The notes under the pieces are model-generated. The model saw only the letters and a list, made by a program, of their open reading frames with translations. It was not told the DNA's origin and searched no databases. This document shows, in pieces, positions 11,041 to 21,309 of a DNA stretch of 64,000 nt. The stretch covers positions 31,502,873 through 31,566,872 of the forward strand of contig OW804102.1 in assembly GCA_942159475.1 (NCBI GenBank). The letters run 5' to 3'. The position numbers were made by a program, and so were the translations under genes. This stretch comes from Sthenelais limicola (taxonomy: Eukaryota; Annelida; Polychaeta; Phyllodocida; Sigalionidae). Numbering within the stretch: position 1 is the stretch's first letter; each line of letters begins with the position of its first letter.

Positions 11041-13009
11041 AAGTAATTGAGCCTGAGAAATCATTTCCATTGGAAACGCCATGTATATAAATTAAGTTGA
11101 CACTAATTGTAATATTAAATAGATAAACCAAACTTAACTTGATAATTTCTTAACTTAGTACTTGTTACTCATTACTTTGCCTTATTTCGGCCATATTAAA
11201 CCCGATTCATCAAATGGTATAGTGTAAGATTTAGGTGAATTATCCAATAACTTGGCCAGCAAAATTAAATGTAGTAGTCAGTGGTAGAGAATTGATATAG
11301 GCTGGCAAAAGAGGGCCTGATTGTAACCAGAAGTTTGACTACCTTTTTGACAAAATATCCGTTTTATTACTATACACTTTACTTACTGTCCTATTATAGG
11401 AGGGTCTCTTTATCTCTAATAATTATGGTGTAACAGCAACGCTATTGTATACCGGCAACATTGCAATGAATGTTTGCTGCAATTTAACAGCACCTATATG
11501 TTTATATTTATATTTTTTTCAATAGATAATGCGCAAAAGTCGACCTGATCACACCTCTGAAATAATCCAAATTTAAGAGAACTGGGATTAAAAAGAATAG
11601 TATCAAAATTTTAAATATCCTCACGACTGCCATCAGTAAACAGAGGCAATCAACACCAACTAACATAGATCTGCTATGAGACAATGCTTAGCCAGGCTAT
11701 AGCAAGCCTTAGCCTTGTGTCCAATGTCAAGTTATAGTTACTGCGATGTAGTCATGCTTTGACTGAAAATGTTAAATATTTACCTAAAAAAAACCCTTAA
11801 ACTTGAACTTAGATTACAGCATAATAATGGTTAAACACTCAGCATTTATTTTATTTCATTTGTTTTTGTCATACAGCTGCCCATTTCCTTCTCCAAGTGC
11901 ACCATATGCATTGTTCTACACTTTAGCCCTATACATATATGGTCAACTCCACAAACTTTAGTGTGATTTGGACGTTTTTTTCCAATAATTTTGGTCGTTG
12001 ATAAGCATATGGATTCCTTAGTATATGCCGCATAATACTAGATACTGCCCCATTTTTTCAACAGATTTTCCTATCATTTATTGACCATTTTCATTTGAAC
12101 GTTTCCATACGAATACACACAAAAGCGAGATAAAATAAAATAACCAATAATTACTTTTGAATGGACTTCCATATTAAAGAACTTATCTGCCCCTATCAAT
12201 ACATTTTTCAAAATTTTTAGATTAGCTTATATTTTCGTCCTTATGATATGAGAAATGTAAATAAAACCTTAGGGCAAATACATCTTCTAACTGCTATAAA
12301 AAGAAAACCTTTCATATTTGATTTGATTTACATTTAAAGTTTTTTGCTTAATATCCAGAACAACTCCCAGATTCCAACGTACGTATGTCATTCCTTCATC
12401 AGTAAATTATAATTTAATGAAAAGTATCCATACGATATACACATTCAAATACTGGCTGGAAAATACGAATTTGGTATACTTATTGTCAACCATTGTCTCC
12501 TAACGAAAGGATTTACTATTAATTGGTTCATTTATATCTAGGTATTTTATTCAAAAAAGATGCATCAACGAATACACAACATATACATTCCATAAGATTG
12601 CATCAGTTCAACAGATGAATTCGTATGGAAGTGTGTATTCATATGGAATTTTGTATTCATTCAAAACGCCTATGGAATTCTATATAAATGTACTTATGTG
12701 TTGAACATGTGTTGGGCTATAAAGAAAAAAGACCACCCCATGTATTCGTATGGAATCTCACACCAGGCTCCAATGATTTGGAGGCTCATATCTGGAAGAA
12801 TACTAGACCCAAGTTGTGACAAATTTACAGTCATGTAGCCCAATCATGTAATAACTTATACACTCGCTGGGGCTACCTAACAATTTATTATCCTTTTAAC
12901 ACATGTATGCAAGTCCTTTCTTCCTTATAAGTATGAAAATAATCGAAGTATTTTTTTATTTTTACCAAAAATCTAAAAATCGCTCTAAAATTTCTGGAGT
13001 CAACCATAT
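11041..13009. other. AT-rich stretch, no gene seen
   Basis: No exon-like frame, RNA gene or clear transposon end was found. A word like ATTCGTATGGAA recurs several times between about 12110 and 12760 in loosely spaced copies, without a fixed period. Confidence 0.5.
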
Positions 13010-13094
13010 AATTATTCAACACTATCGAGTATGATGAAAGTAATGACAATAAATGCGGAGTTGCTGAACACATCTGTCGGGATTTTATTTGCCC
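13010..13094 (-). repeat. Ngaro element split direct repeat B2
   Basis: This is the outer copy of an 85-bp repeat (AATTATTCAACACTATCGAG... ending TTTATTTGCCC). It matches 13289-13373 essentially base for base and forms the 3' end of the element. Confidence 0.92.
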
Positions 13095-13113
13095 CAAAGT
13101 TCCAAAAAAGAAA

Positions 13114-13288
13114 AAAAATAAATTTCCACGTCCGTCTACAAGCTGTCACGAACAAACAATGGCTATACATACAGCGGCGGGAATCACCCTAGCAACCACG
13201 GACCAGCTGTCCGCAGTGAATATTATGGAGGCCCAGGTAGGCGGATGACCAATTATACCTATATTTATTTAACATAAATATACACCAT
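13114..13288 (-). repeat. Ngaro element split direct repeat A2
   Basis: This 175-bp copy contains CCACGTCCGTCTACAAGCTG and ends ATATACACCAT. It matches 17091-17265. It directly abuts B1 at 13289, as expected for the internal B1-A2 junction. Confidence 0.92.
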
Positions 13289-13373
13289 AATTATTCAACA
13301 CTATCGAGTATGATGAAAGTAATGACAATAAATGCGGAGTTGCTGAACACATCTGTCGGGATTTTATTTGCCC
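13289..13373 (-). repeat. Ngaro element split direct repeat B1
   Basis: This is the inner 85-bp copy of the B repeat. It lies between the recombinase stop codon and A2. Confidence 0.92.
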
Positions 13374-13409
13374 AACGCCCAGTAAAGGAAATAATAAATA
13401 AATAAATAA

Positions 13410-14393
13410 TTAAATCCTGATAAGGGAGGTGAAGGAGGCAGACACCTTTTTATCTACTGATATCCGATAGTGCAAGGGGGTCGACAAATACCGTAAAACG
13501 GCGTCACTATGCCAATCCCCCATGAGTTGTATGTCGGACACTGATACACCGGCCATATACATTGATACAACAGCACCTCTACGCAGGCTATGTAACCCCA
13601 CATTTTTAGAAATACCAGCAGATTTACACCACCTCTTCAAAGTCAGCAAGGCAAAAGCATAGCCCAAAGGTTCACCATCAATAGATATCAAAGGGGCATC
13701 TGAGTCTGTAGGATTGTCATGAAACCAACGATTTAACTGAGTCGGCAAGCATAAATCTGAATAAGAGTAAGTCACCGGGCACTCAAGGGATGTAAGACCG
13801 TACTGGTTGTTCTTAGCAGTGGGTACAGTAACCTTACAACCCCAGTCCTCGAATATAACATTTTTCCGCTTCAATAAATGCACATTACCCGGCCCCTCGA
13901 ACACATGGCATTTCCTTAGCATAGTTCTGAAGCACAACAGTAGGCCAATCCAACAGGCTATCTCCTTATTCACAGACAAATCAACCTGCTGGTATATCAA
14001 CAACAAGTCATCCGGTAATATGGCATCCTTAGGGTTTGGCTTATCTCCCAATGTCCTCCGAAAACCCTTCATAAGCAGGTTGATGTTAAAGTCAGATCTC
14101 ATATCACGACCGTCATGGGCTTTTGACAAATGATTCACCGCCGACAGTAAGTTATTCAATGAAGTATAGCACAATGTTCGTGATGCCCATACTAGAAAAA
14201 TAGCAACCACATCAGGTACCACTGGCAGAGGATTCTTTTGGTACAGTTCACAAAACTGGAAATATTTCTTCCACTGAGAATTCCTGGTTCGCAAAGATGA
14301 GATGGCGAGGGCTTGTCTTCTTATTTCCAGGACCTCATCCTCAAGCCGCTCTACAGAAGCAAGAGGGGAAAATCCGTATATCAAATTCAACAC
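13410..14393 (-). CDS. Ngaro tyrosine recombinase
   Basis: This 327-residue frame is the integrase of the element. It would catalyse recombination of the circular DNA intermediate with the genome through a phospho-tyrosine bond. The catalytic set is visible: Arg in FRTMLRK (about residue 160), HSLRR (about 268-272), the His/Trp motif GDWHSD (about 292-297) and the nucleophile Tyr in LRYL (about 302). Residues 1-120 are the helical core-binding part. The frame overlaps the end of pol by 53 bp in the +1 frame relative to pol, so it is probably made by reinitiation or from a separate transcript. No internal stops are seen. The assignment as a YR is firm; activity is inferred from the intact residues. 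Confidence 0.95.
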   Translation of the reverse strand: MLNLIYGFSPLASVERLEDEVLEIRRQALAISSLRTRNSQWKKYFQFCELYQKNPLPVVPDVVAIFLVWASRTLCYTSLNNLLSAVNHLSKAHDGRDMRSDFNINLLMKGFRRTLGDKPNPKDAILPDDLLLIYQQVDLSVNKEIACWIGLLLCFRTMLRKCHVFEGPGNVHLLKRKNVIFEDWGCKVTVPTAKNNQYGLTSLECPVTYSYSDLCLPTQLNRWFHDNPTDSDAPLISIDGEPLGYAFALLTLKRWCKSAGISKNVGLHSLRRGAVVSMYMAGVSVSDIQLMGDWHSDAVLRYLSTPLHYRISVDKKVSASFTSLIRI

Positions 14394-16017
14394 ATAACCA
14401 AAATAATTCTCGAATGATATCAGATTCTAGAGAAGACATGGTCTTACATGAACTCAAAACCTTTCTAGTTTTGTTAGATATACCTCGTACACAAATGTTT
14501 CTGTTTTTCAAGTGCCTAGAGAAATGGCGAAAGACATGCATGACTACCATTAATTCCATAATACACTCAGAACGTTTATCTACTTCAACAGGAACTTCTA
14601 TCACTGTAGAACTAGCAGGAGGACTGGTGGGATTATCCCCCACAAAATCGTATGTACCAGTACAATATTCCCCTTCATATTCTGCAGCAAAGGCTCCAGG
14701 AGCAAACTCTAATTCTATCGTGCTGTTATTATCAACCTCTGAGTAATCATAAGTACCATTGAAGATATCAGTACCATCTTTCCACCAAAATATATCTGCA
14801 CGAAGGTCGTCAGATATTCTAGTTCGTCTGATATTATCTCTGAGAAGACGGTTCAATTCATCCAAGATTCGTTTAGTATGTATACGACCACCTTTTACAA
14901 CTCTTGCTGCGTGACTAAGTACACCCGTCAGTCTTCTTAGCTGACGAACAGTGACCCAATTACGCCCAGAGAAAAACTCTAATTCCCTGAGTACCTTGGC
15001 GACCTTACTATCAGGTAATCTAAGTTGACAATTCACAGTATCAATTTCGATCCCAAGGAAAGTACATACTTGCGAAGGGCTTGTACATTTAGGCCAGCTG
15101 ACATAAAATCCTAAATCCCTGACTAGGGTAATTAAGGCCTGTTGACTACTTATACATTCTTCGTATGAATCCGCCCAAATAATGAAATCGTCAATATAAG
15201 ACACCACATTATGACCACGAGACTGAAGCACCCTACATACAGAATTAGTAATCCTTGTAAAACAGTACGGGGCGACACGAGAACCGAAGCACATGAAATT
15301 ATCACAGATATTGAAATTACGATCCGCAAACTCCCAAGAAATGCCAAAATATGTGCGCTGGCTAGGGTGTATGGCAACCGATCTATAGGCGGCCTTCAAA
15401 TCAACAGAAGACATGTAACAGTATCGATTCATATTCCTAACAATGTCGTCAATTTTAGCATATTGGAAACGTGAAAACACACTACCAGTATATTTGTTTA
15501 CTGACATGTTCAAGGGTCGTTTACAATCAGTAATCATTCGAATATCGCCATCCTTCTTAGTGATTACACCAATAGAGTGAACACAAGTGGGGGTATCGTA
15601 AACACAAGACATTTTCCCTGTAGTTAACTCTGACAATAGCTGTTTCTCCAGCTTGAACATAGTAGATAAGGGGAAATAACACGAAGAATAGTTGTCGCGG
15701 TGATATGGTATGATGCTAGCTCCAGGATCGACAAGCTTGAACCCGTTGACAACGCCGTCCAAGATGTAATGACAGTCCGTGTCAACATAGTCGGTAGAAC
15801 ATAAGGCACGGGCCCAAGCGGCTGGTCGAAATTGCCGTAAAACACCCGCTAAAAGGCCCCAATCCTTGATCGAACTTGCAGTCTTTATAAGGGCAGGCAG
15901 GTCTTTGGAATCTATGACATCACTGTCCGTAAACACTGGGGGAAGATCGATATTATTGCCAAAGTCGTCAGTCGAAAACTCAGAAATCGTGGAAGTTTGT
16001 TTTTGGTGGCCATCTTG
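14341..16017 (-). CDS. pol: Ngaro reverse transcriptase/RNase H (pol)
   Basis: This frame encodes the RT and RNase H of the element. RT motifs are in order: a fingers block (VITKKDGDIRMITDCK), motif A (SSVDLKAAYRSV), motif B region (CFGSRVAPYCFTRI) and the catalytic YIDDF (about 275 codons after the gag stop), with the aspartates that bind the metal ions. The C-terminal third (KRSECIMELMVVMHVFRH onward) fits an RNase H-like region, though its first acidic residue is not obvious. The frame is open back to the gag stop codon at 16018-16020 and is in the same phase as gag. The first in-frame AUG comes only about 92 codons past the first GTG (15936), inside the conserved region, so translation by reading through the gag UGA is the simplest model. 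Confidence 0.93.
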   Translation of the reverse strand, partial: QDGHQKQTSTISEFSTDDFGNNIDLPPVFTDSDVIDSKDLPALIKTASSIKDWGLLAGVLRQFRPAAWARALCSTDYVDTDCHYILDGVVNGFKLVDPGASIIPYHRDNYSSCYFPLSTMFKLEKQLLSELTTGKMSCVYDTPTCVHSIGVITKKDGDIRMITDCKRPLNMSVNKYTGSVFSRFQYAKIDDIVRNMNRYCYMSSVDLKAAYRSVAIHPSQRTYFGISWEFADRNFNICDNFMCFGSRVAPYCFTRITNSVCRVLQSRGHNVVSYIDDFIIWADSYEECISSQQALITLVRDLGFYVSWPKCTSPSQVCTFLGIEIDTVNCQLRLPDSKVAKVLRELEFFSGRNWVTVRQLRRLTGVLSHAARVVKGGRIHTKRILDELNRLLRDNIRRTRISDDLRADIFWWKDGTDIFNGTYDYSEVDNNSTIELEFAPGAFAAEYEGEYCTGTYDFVGDNPTSPPASSTVIEVPVEVDKRSECIMELMVVMHVFRHFSRHLKNRNICVRGISNKTRKVLSSCKTMSSLESDIIRELFWLCVEFDIRIFPSCFCRAA

Positions 16018-17040
16018 TCACGATGAGCTTCCGCCGGAAGCTGCAGGTGGGCTCTTGGTAGATGTCGTGCGGGACTGTTCCCAATCCAACTGCACTTTAC
16101 AGGCTCTAGCTTTATGTGCACCTCCGCATAAACCACAAACACCATGGCTGTAATAACAATTGGTACAAACATCATCGTTGTTCCACTTCCAGCAGTTTCC
16201 GTGTGGCCATTTACCGAAGTCGTACATCGGCCCACGCTCTTCCACCAACTTCCGGTTTGTAGAACAACGTGAACCGAAAGAGCCGGAATTATTACGAGAA
16301 AACTTGTCCTTCTTTGCTAAGATCTCTCGTACTGCCGTAGTATTGTCAGCCGACAAGAACATTGACTCAGACAATCCATCCACCCCAGTCCAGTTCAATG
16401 ATTTGCCCTGGAGAACTCTGGAAGTAGTCGACCTCTCGTAGGCCACCAGAGCCTCGTCAACAAACGCATTACGGTGGGCCTTATAGGCGATAAACTGTAG
16501 GTGATTTAAATATCCCTTGATGCTGACAGCAGGCATGTTAGGCGTCTCCATGAGGGAATTAAGCACACACAATCCTCCATAAATCAGATCTCTATAAGAC
16601 ATAGATTCGTACGATGAGACCTGATCTAAGTGACTTTCGGGACGGTACTTACTCACATCGGGGAAAGCTGGTGGAGAGAGTGCACCCGCACCCTGCATGC
16701 CCATACTACGGTCTGGGTCTGAACGATGTCCGCCCGGACGAGCGGTCACCGTCAACTTCGCTAAGGCTTCCTCTGCCTCAGCGATTTTATCTTGGAGAGT
16801 GTCACGAGCCAACTTCTTCTTCTCCGCTACAACAATGGCCTTCTCCACTAGATTCAGGTAATCCTCACTGTCATTTGGTGGCATTTTACTCACATCCATC
16901 TCCAATATGGCCGCGATCTTATCAGGATCCATTTTGGACGAAGACTTCTTTGCCAGCCTTTGTTGTTTGTTCCACTTCACCCAGCAGCTTGGACGTTTAT
17001 GTAAGCCGCTGCAGAAGGTACAGTTGATCTGCTGAGACAT
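16018..17040 (-). CDS. gag: Ngaro Gag protein
   Basis: This 340-residue frame begins MSQQINCTFCSG and should form the RNA-binding coat of the retrotransposition particle. A small Cys/His cluster (CTFCSGLHKRPSCW) stands at the N-terminus. A helical, Lys/Glu-rich region follows (about 40-95), then a central domain, then a C-terminal zinc-knuckle-like cluster (CWKWNNDDVCTNC, HGVCGLCGGAHKARAC) like that of DIRS-order Gag proteins. The frame ends TCG-TGA, and the codon after the stop is CAA in the same frame as pol. The start is the first AUG after the A1 repeat. Confidence 0.9.
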   Translation of the reverse strand: MSQQINCTFCSGLHKRPSCWVKWNKQQRLAKKSSSKMDPDKIAAILEMDVSKMPPNDSEDYLNLVEKAIVVAEKKKLARDTLQDKIAEAEEALAKLTVTARPGGHRSDPDRSMGMQGAGALSPPAFPDVSKYRPESHLDQVSSYESMSYRDLIYGGLCVLNSLMETPNMPAVSIKGYLNHLQFIAYKAHRNAFVDEALVAYERSTTSRVLQGKSLNWTGVDGLSESMFLSADNTTAVREILAKKDKFSRNNSGSFGSRCSTNRKLVEERGPMYDFGKWPHGNCWKWNNDDVCTNCYYSHGVCGLCGGAHKARACKVQLDWEQSRTTSTKSPPAASGGSSS

Positions 17041-17090
17041 ATAGTAATTATTTCTGTGGATTTTTATGGCGCCTCAGGACTGGTACGAGA

Positions 17091-17265
17091 AAAAATAAAT
17101 TTCCACGTCCGTCTACAAGCTGTCACGAACAAACAATGGCTATACATACAGCGGCGGGAATCACCCTAGCAACCACGGACCAGCTGTCCGCAGTGAATAT
17201 TATGGAGGCCCAGGTAGGCGGATGACCAATTATACCTATATTTATTTAACATAAATATACACCAT
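17091..17265 (-). repeat. Ngaro element split direct repeat A1
   Basis: This is the outer copy of the 175-bp A repeat and marks the 5' end of the element. The host flank begins after ACACCAT at 17265. Confidence 0.92.
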
Positions 17266-18583
17266 ATATTTGAATTTTGATAAAAGCAAAGACAGGAAAT
17301 CGGTTTTACTTTCCCACAGAGCAGTTCTTCCAAGTATAGGCCTACCAGTTATACAAATGTATAACATATTCATATTCAAAGTAATTAATTTTGTCATGCT
17401 TACTATTAGGGATGAGCCGTGTTATCTTTTTTAGATGAGAAGAAAGTTTCAGTAGGCCTACACTAGACTTAAAAGTAGTTAGGATTCCTTTAATTTTTTT
17501 GAAGTTTTAAGTAGGCCTACAACTACAAAGCACTGATGCTGACAGTGATTCTGAAGACGAGAAAATATATGCATAACTCTGGTACCTCCTAAAGTGATTT
17601 CTAAGCCCCTTTTGAAATTCTGCCTCCAGTCTATAGTGGTTGGACCACTACCACGCCTCACTTAGTAGCTCTTAGTTCCCTGCTACCAACTTGAAGTGAC
17701 CTGCTTACCCACTGAACTCTTGATTTTTGTTGCTGTCTTCTAGCTGGGAACGGGGAGCATAGAATTTATTAATTAATTTCGATAATATTGCTGTATTGTT
17801 ACATTGTTAACTAGATCAATGACTGACTGAAGAGTAACCTATGTGTGATTCATAAGGCCTACATAATTACGCCCGGTAATTACGACACATAAGGCTAATG
17901 GGCATATATACATTCTGCTGGTGGTGACACAACTTGGTGAACAATATATCTCTTATTATCAACCTACTTCGATCTTGGTGTTTGTTCGCCGCGAGGATAC
18001 CCATTCAAATATATTCAAATATATTAGGCCTATAACACTCGATGTGTGGCCTATACACGTGAAAACGAAACAGATATATAGACATAACAGATGTATACAG
18101 ATATAACATTAGTTACCTACTGGTTGTCATGGCGTAAGGCTCCAAATGGTTGAAGAAAGTGACAGTGGCGTGGAAAGGAATATAATAGTCCATGAGCCTG
18201 GACCCAGGGTCTGGACCCTCGCCCTCACTAATCAGAAGGCTAGTGTGGGACTGTACTAGAGTCTCTCTCTATATAATATATATAACCATTTGAAAGTTCC
18301 CGCGTCACCTTCCCACGTGGCTGTCTCCTGAGATCCTGAGTGACTGTTGCTTGGTTACCGCAAACAAACAAAACGCGTACCGCTACCTCATGAATATTAA
18401 GTAGCCGCCTGTGACGTGTGCTTGGCGGAGCGCTATTAAACGCACCACTGCACACACCCACACACCAACATCCAATCATTACATAAATATGGGTCAGATT
18501 TTCCAATTGTGTTGTTTTGCAAATGAGATGACTGCACCCCAAAATAAACACTACTACATCGCTGAGATGTCTACAAGTTGAAC
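17266..18583. other. Intergenic stretch with a GC-rich patch
   Basis: The stretch is mostly AT-rich without a supported exon. From about 18290 to 18450 it is richer in CpG and contains CACGTG (18314-18319), a perfect RFX-type X-box and a TGACGTG word. That could be a promoter, but no gene next to it was identified. Confidence 0.45.
18346..18358. promoter_or_regulatory. Perfect RFX X-box motif
   Basis: GTTGCTTGGTTAC fits the palindromic X-box consensus GTNRCC-N(1)-RGYAAC on the minus strand (GTAACCAAGCAAC). RFX factors use this site in promoters of ciliary genes. It is in a CpG-richer patch, but I found no ciliary gene beside it. Confidence 0.4.
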
Positions 18584-19332
18584 TCAGGGGCGGTACCAGA
18601 AGGCAGGTTTAGGGGGGGGGGCACACTTCAGGTCAAAATCTTCTGAAATTGGCTGTTTGGAATGTCATTGCAATGCATAACAGTTAAGTTGCCTAATGAC
18701 AATGAAATAAAGCTCCCACAACTCTAATTTGTATAACAAAAATGACAACCCAATTTTCTTGCACCACAAAAAAACTTTTTGAGAAAATAAAATTAACGAA
18801 ATTAATTGTCTCTATTGAGACCCTCTTGAGTCCTCACATTTGTGCATATATAGGTTTATTTTGTCAAGAATTTAGATTTTACTGGACCCTTTGGGAAAAG
18901 GAAATAACTGAAAACTGAATTGTCCAACTGAATTGTCCAAATGATGAACAAATCATAACTGTAAACTGTTCACCCTCACTGATTCTTGTTTGAATACCAA
19001 TTTTGAGACCGTCTGAAATTTTAAACCCTGTTGAGACATTCTGGGTCTAAAAATGCTTTTTGAATAGAGGCCCTAAAACTGAATTATAGAAATATAGTTT
19101 AATGTTAAAAGAATTATTAAGCTAAAATAAAATATGGGGTTATTGGGAGTGTTGTACATGTAGAGTCACCGGTTTGAAGGAAAGTGCAAATTCTGGCAGT
19201 GCTTTAGAGGCCATTTAGGGGCCCTCTGCCCCTCTGAGTTAGAGACCATTTTAGGGGGTCACAGGGACCATTTTAGGGGGTCTAGGGGGGGGGGGCGGTG
19301 CCCCCCAGGCCCCCCCCCTGGTACCGCCACTG
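18584..19332. mobile_element. hAT-like non-autonomous element, about 750 bp
   Basis: It is bounded by CAGGGGCGGTACCAG and its complement CTGGTACCGCCACTG, termini typical of hAT elements (CAGNGGCGG). The flanks GTTGAACT and AGTTGATT are similar but not an exact 8-bp duplication. The interior has G-rich and C-rich runs next to both ends and no transposase frame. Confidence 0.75.
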
Positions 19333-19949
19333 AGTTGATTTACGGTTCCGTACACAATAATGTTCGATGAAAATGGTTATCAGCATATATATGGCGTGCC
19401 CTCACTTACAATATAATGAAGTATGTTACCGAGGGGAAATTTCTGAAATCTCATGGTCCAGAGAAAAATGAATCAGTGAAAACCGATTCAATATTTTATT
19501 CATGCAAGTACTTGTGTGAATTACGATTGGACATATATCACTAAGACAGCTAGGTAGATAGGTATGCTAGAATATAATTTTACTGTATAGCCATCTATAG
19601 GTACTACAATGTTTAAGTAAACCTATATGATTATATTAACTAAGTACCGGAATAGGCCTACCGGTAAATATGAATCTGTGAATGAAAGTATTATTCGCTA
19701 ACAGGATTTGCATGCTTTATTATATGTTACATACAGCATCAGTACCCCCCCCCCCCCTCTGTAACATATCAAAATGAGTCGAGCATAAGTACCACAGAAA
19801 TACAGTTCTGTATTCGCCCCCCTCCCCTCCCATACCATTCCCATGATTCAAGCGGAAAAATGATTAATCCTTACCTAATACATGGATTTTATGGGGGAGA
19901 TTCTTTTGGCTTTAATTGATGTCATATTTAGTGTCTTATGGATGTCTTC

Positions 19950-20170
19950 TGGGGCCCGTTGCATGAGGTATCTTTAACTTTAACCTTATTATATTGTATT
20001 GTTAACATATCCTTATTGTCACCTTAACTATGAACGTATCCTTATCACTAATTGGCCCAATTTAGTAGTAAAATAAGGACAAGTATAGAACGTGCTCTGG
20101 AGCAACCCATATCCTTATGTTATCTCATGCAACACCTGCAAAATAAGGATACGTTGTGCAACAAGCCCCA
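19950..20170. mobile_element. MITE with TGGGGCCCGTTGCA termini, about 221 bp
   Basis: The left end TGGGGCCCGTTGCATGAG pairs with the right end TTGTGCAACAAGCCCCA. Internal sub-terminal words TATCCTTAT and ATAAGGATA also face each other. No coding capacity is present; the superfamily is undetermined. Confidence 0.75.
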
Positions 20171-20209
20171 GTGTGCGTATTTAAGTCTATGTAGACACAG
20201 AATAATTTT

Positions 20210-20450
20210 AGAGACGAATTTTGTTAGTGCCAGCCCTCCATAACCCATCCTCTGATGAAGACTACAGACGTTAGGACTGTTCGTAAGGGGCTAGAGACGT
20301 CAGGGCCCAACGACGCTAGGGTCCAGAAAGCTCGGCCGCTAGGACCCAGAGTCCAGATGCTAGGGCCGACCAACCTTCAGACGTTGGGGCCAACATTCGC
20401 TTAGGGTTCAGACGCTAGGGCCAAACATCGGCTGCTACGCTAGAGTTGTA
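20210..20450. repeat. Degenerate minisatellite of GACGCTAGGGCC-like units
   Basis: About ten loosely conserved units (AGACGTTAGGAC, CGACGCTAGGGTCC, AGATGCTAGGGCC, AGACGCTAGGGCC and similar) are spaced 15-25 bp apart. It lies just downstream of the MITE at 19950-20170. Confidence 0.55.
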
Positions 20451-20809
20451 TTTATTGAGACATGTCTCCTTTTCCAACTAATTTTGTTAATATCTGAAGC
20501 CTTTTGTAGGTATTAGTGATTTACCATATATATTGGCATAGGTGATCTAATGTTAACAGTGATATAATGTTAACAGAGGTACATTAGATCTAACCTGTTA
20601 CCATTAGATATGCGCAGAAAATACGTCATATACGTTTATATAATTATATTCATCGTATCATATTAAATTTGGTAGAATTTGATTAAGTTGTGAAGTCTGA
20701 CTAACTTGGCAACGTATGAAAATAATCGCCATATAGTTATGCGTATTTTTTTTAAAGAATCTAAATGTACAAGGCCAATGAAAAAATATTTTCAAAAAAT
20801 GATATGATG

Positions 20810-21015
20810 GGTATCGAATACCCTTAGGCCATGTTGTTGTTGGGTATTGAATACATGGGTTGTTGGTAGAAAAATTAATAATAATATAATCCATATTTAC
20901 ATAGACTGAGGGACTCTTTTATATACGTTAGGTATTGAATACATTCTTGTTGGTAGACAAATTATATAGGCTGGGGGACAATTGTATGTTGGGTATTGAA
21001 TACATTTGGGTTGGT
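20810..21015. repeat. Three diverged copies of a GGGTATTGAATACAT repeat
   Basis: The word GGTATTGAATACAT recurs at about 20850, 20930 and 20990, twice followed by TTGTTGGTAGA. The period of 60-80 bp is irregular. Confidence 0.55.
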
Positions 21016-21021
21016 TAATGC

Positions 21022-21165
21022 GTAGGACTGGAGATTGGCAATGGCTGGGAATTGGCAATGGTTGGGGATTGGCAATGGTTGGGGATTGGCAACGGTTGGG
21101 GAATGGCAATGGTTGGGGATTGGCAATGGCTGGGGCTTGGCAATGGCTGGGGATTGCTTAGGGAT
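21022..21165. repeat. 17-bp minisatellite GGGGATTGGCAATGGTT
   Basis: About eight near-identical units run head to tail, with minor substitutions (GGGAATTGGCAATGGTT, GGCTTGGCAATGGCT). It lies about 145 bp past the stop codon of the small gene at 21310-21750 and may be in its 3' UTR. Confidence 0.88.
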
Positions 21166-21309
21166 TTGGCGAATACAATAACTCTTGGGAGAGAGTGTTG
21201 GCCCTGAGGAGGGCCTTGGGTGTGAAGTGTGTCCTGAGAAGGACAGTTGGGGTTCATGGGGTATGGGTACAGCATGGTGTATACATATACACCATTTGCT
21301 TGTGCAGGA

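Larger units (their letters stand above)
13010..17265 (-). mobile_element. Ngaro-like tyrosine-recombinase retrotransposon (DIRS order)
   Basis: This 4.26-kb element reads on the minus strand as gag, RT/RNase H and tyrosine recombinase. Its ends are split direct repeats: A1 (17091-17265), open frames, B1 (13289-13373), A2 (13114-13288), B2 (13010-13094). The A copies (175 bp) and B copies (85 bp) look nearly identical, so the insertion is young. This A1-B1-A2-B2 order is the hallmark of Ngaro and PAT-type elements, which are copied into a circle and integrated by the recombinase without making target-site duplications; DIRS1-type elements have inverted repeats instead. No methyltransferase frame is seen, which also fits Ngaro. 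All three frames are long and uninterrupted apart from one UGA between gag and pol. Confidence 0.93.

Noticed and set aside
10870..11082. Lys/Ser-rich minus-strand open frame
   Set aside because: It is simply the translation of the T-run/ACGACCAAC minisatellite.
15912..16235. Minus-strand open frame bridging the gag-pol junction in another phase
   Set aside because: It shows no Gag or RT motifs; both flanking domains lie in the other frame on either side of the UGA.
13807..17027. Long plus-strand open frames opposite the Ngaro genes
   Set aside because: They are complementary-strand shadows of gag, pol and the recombinase.
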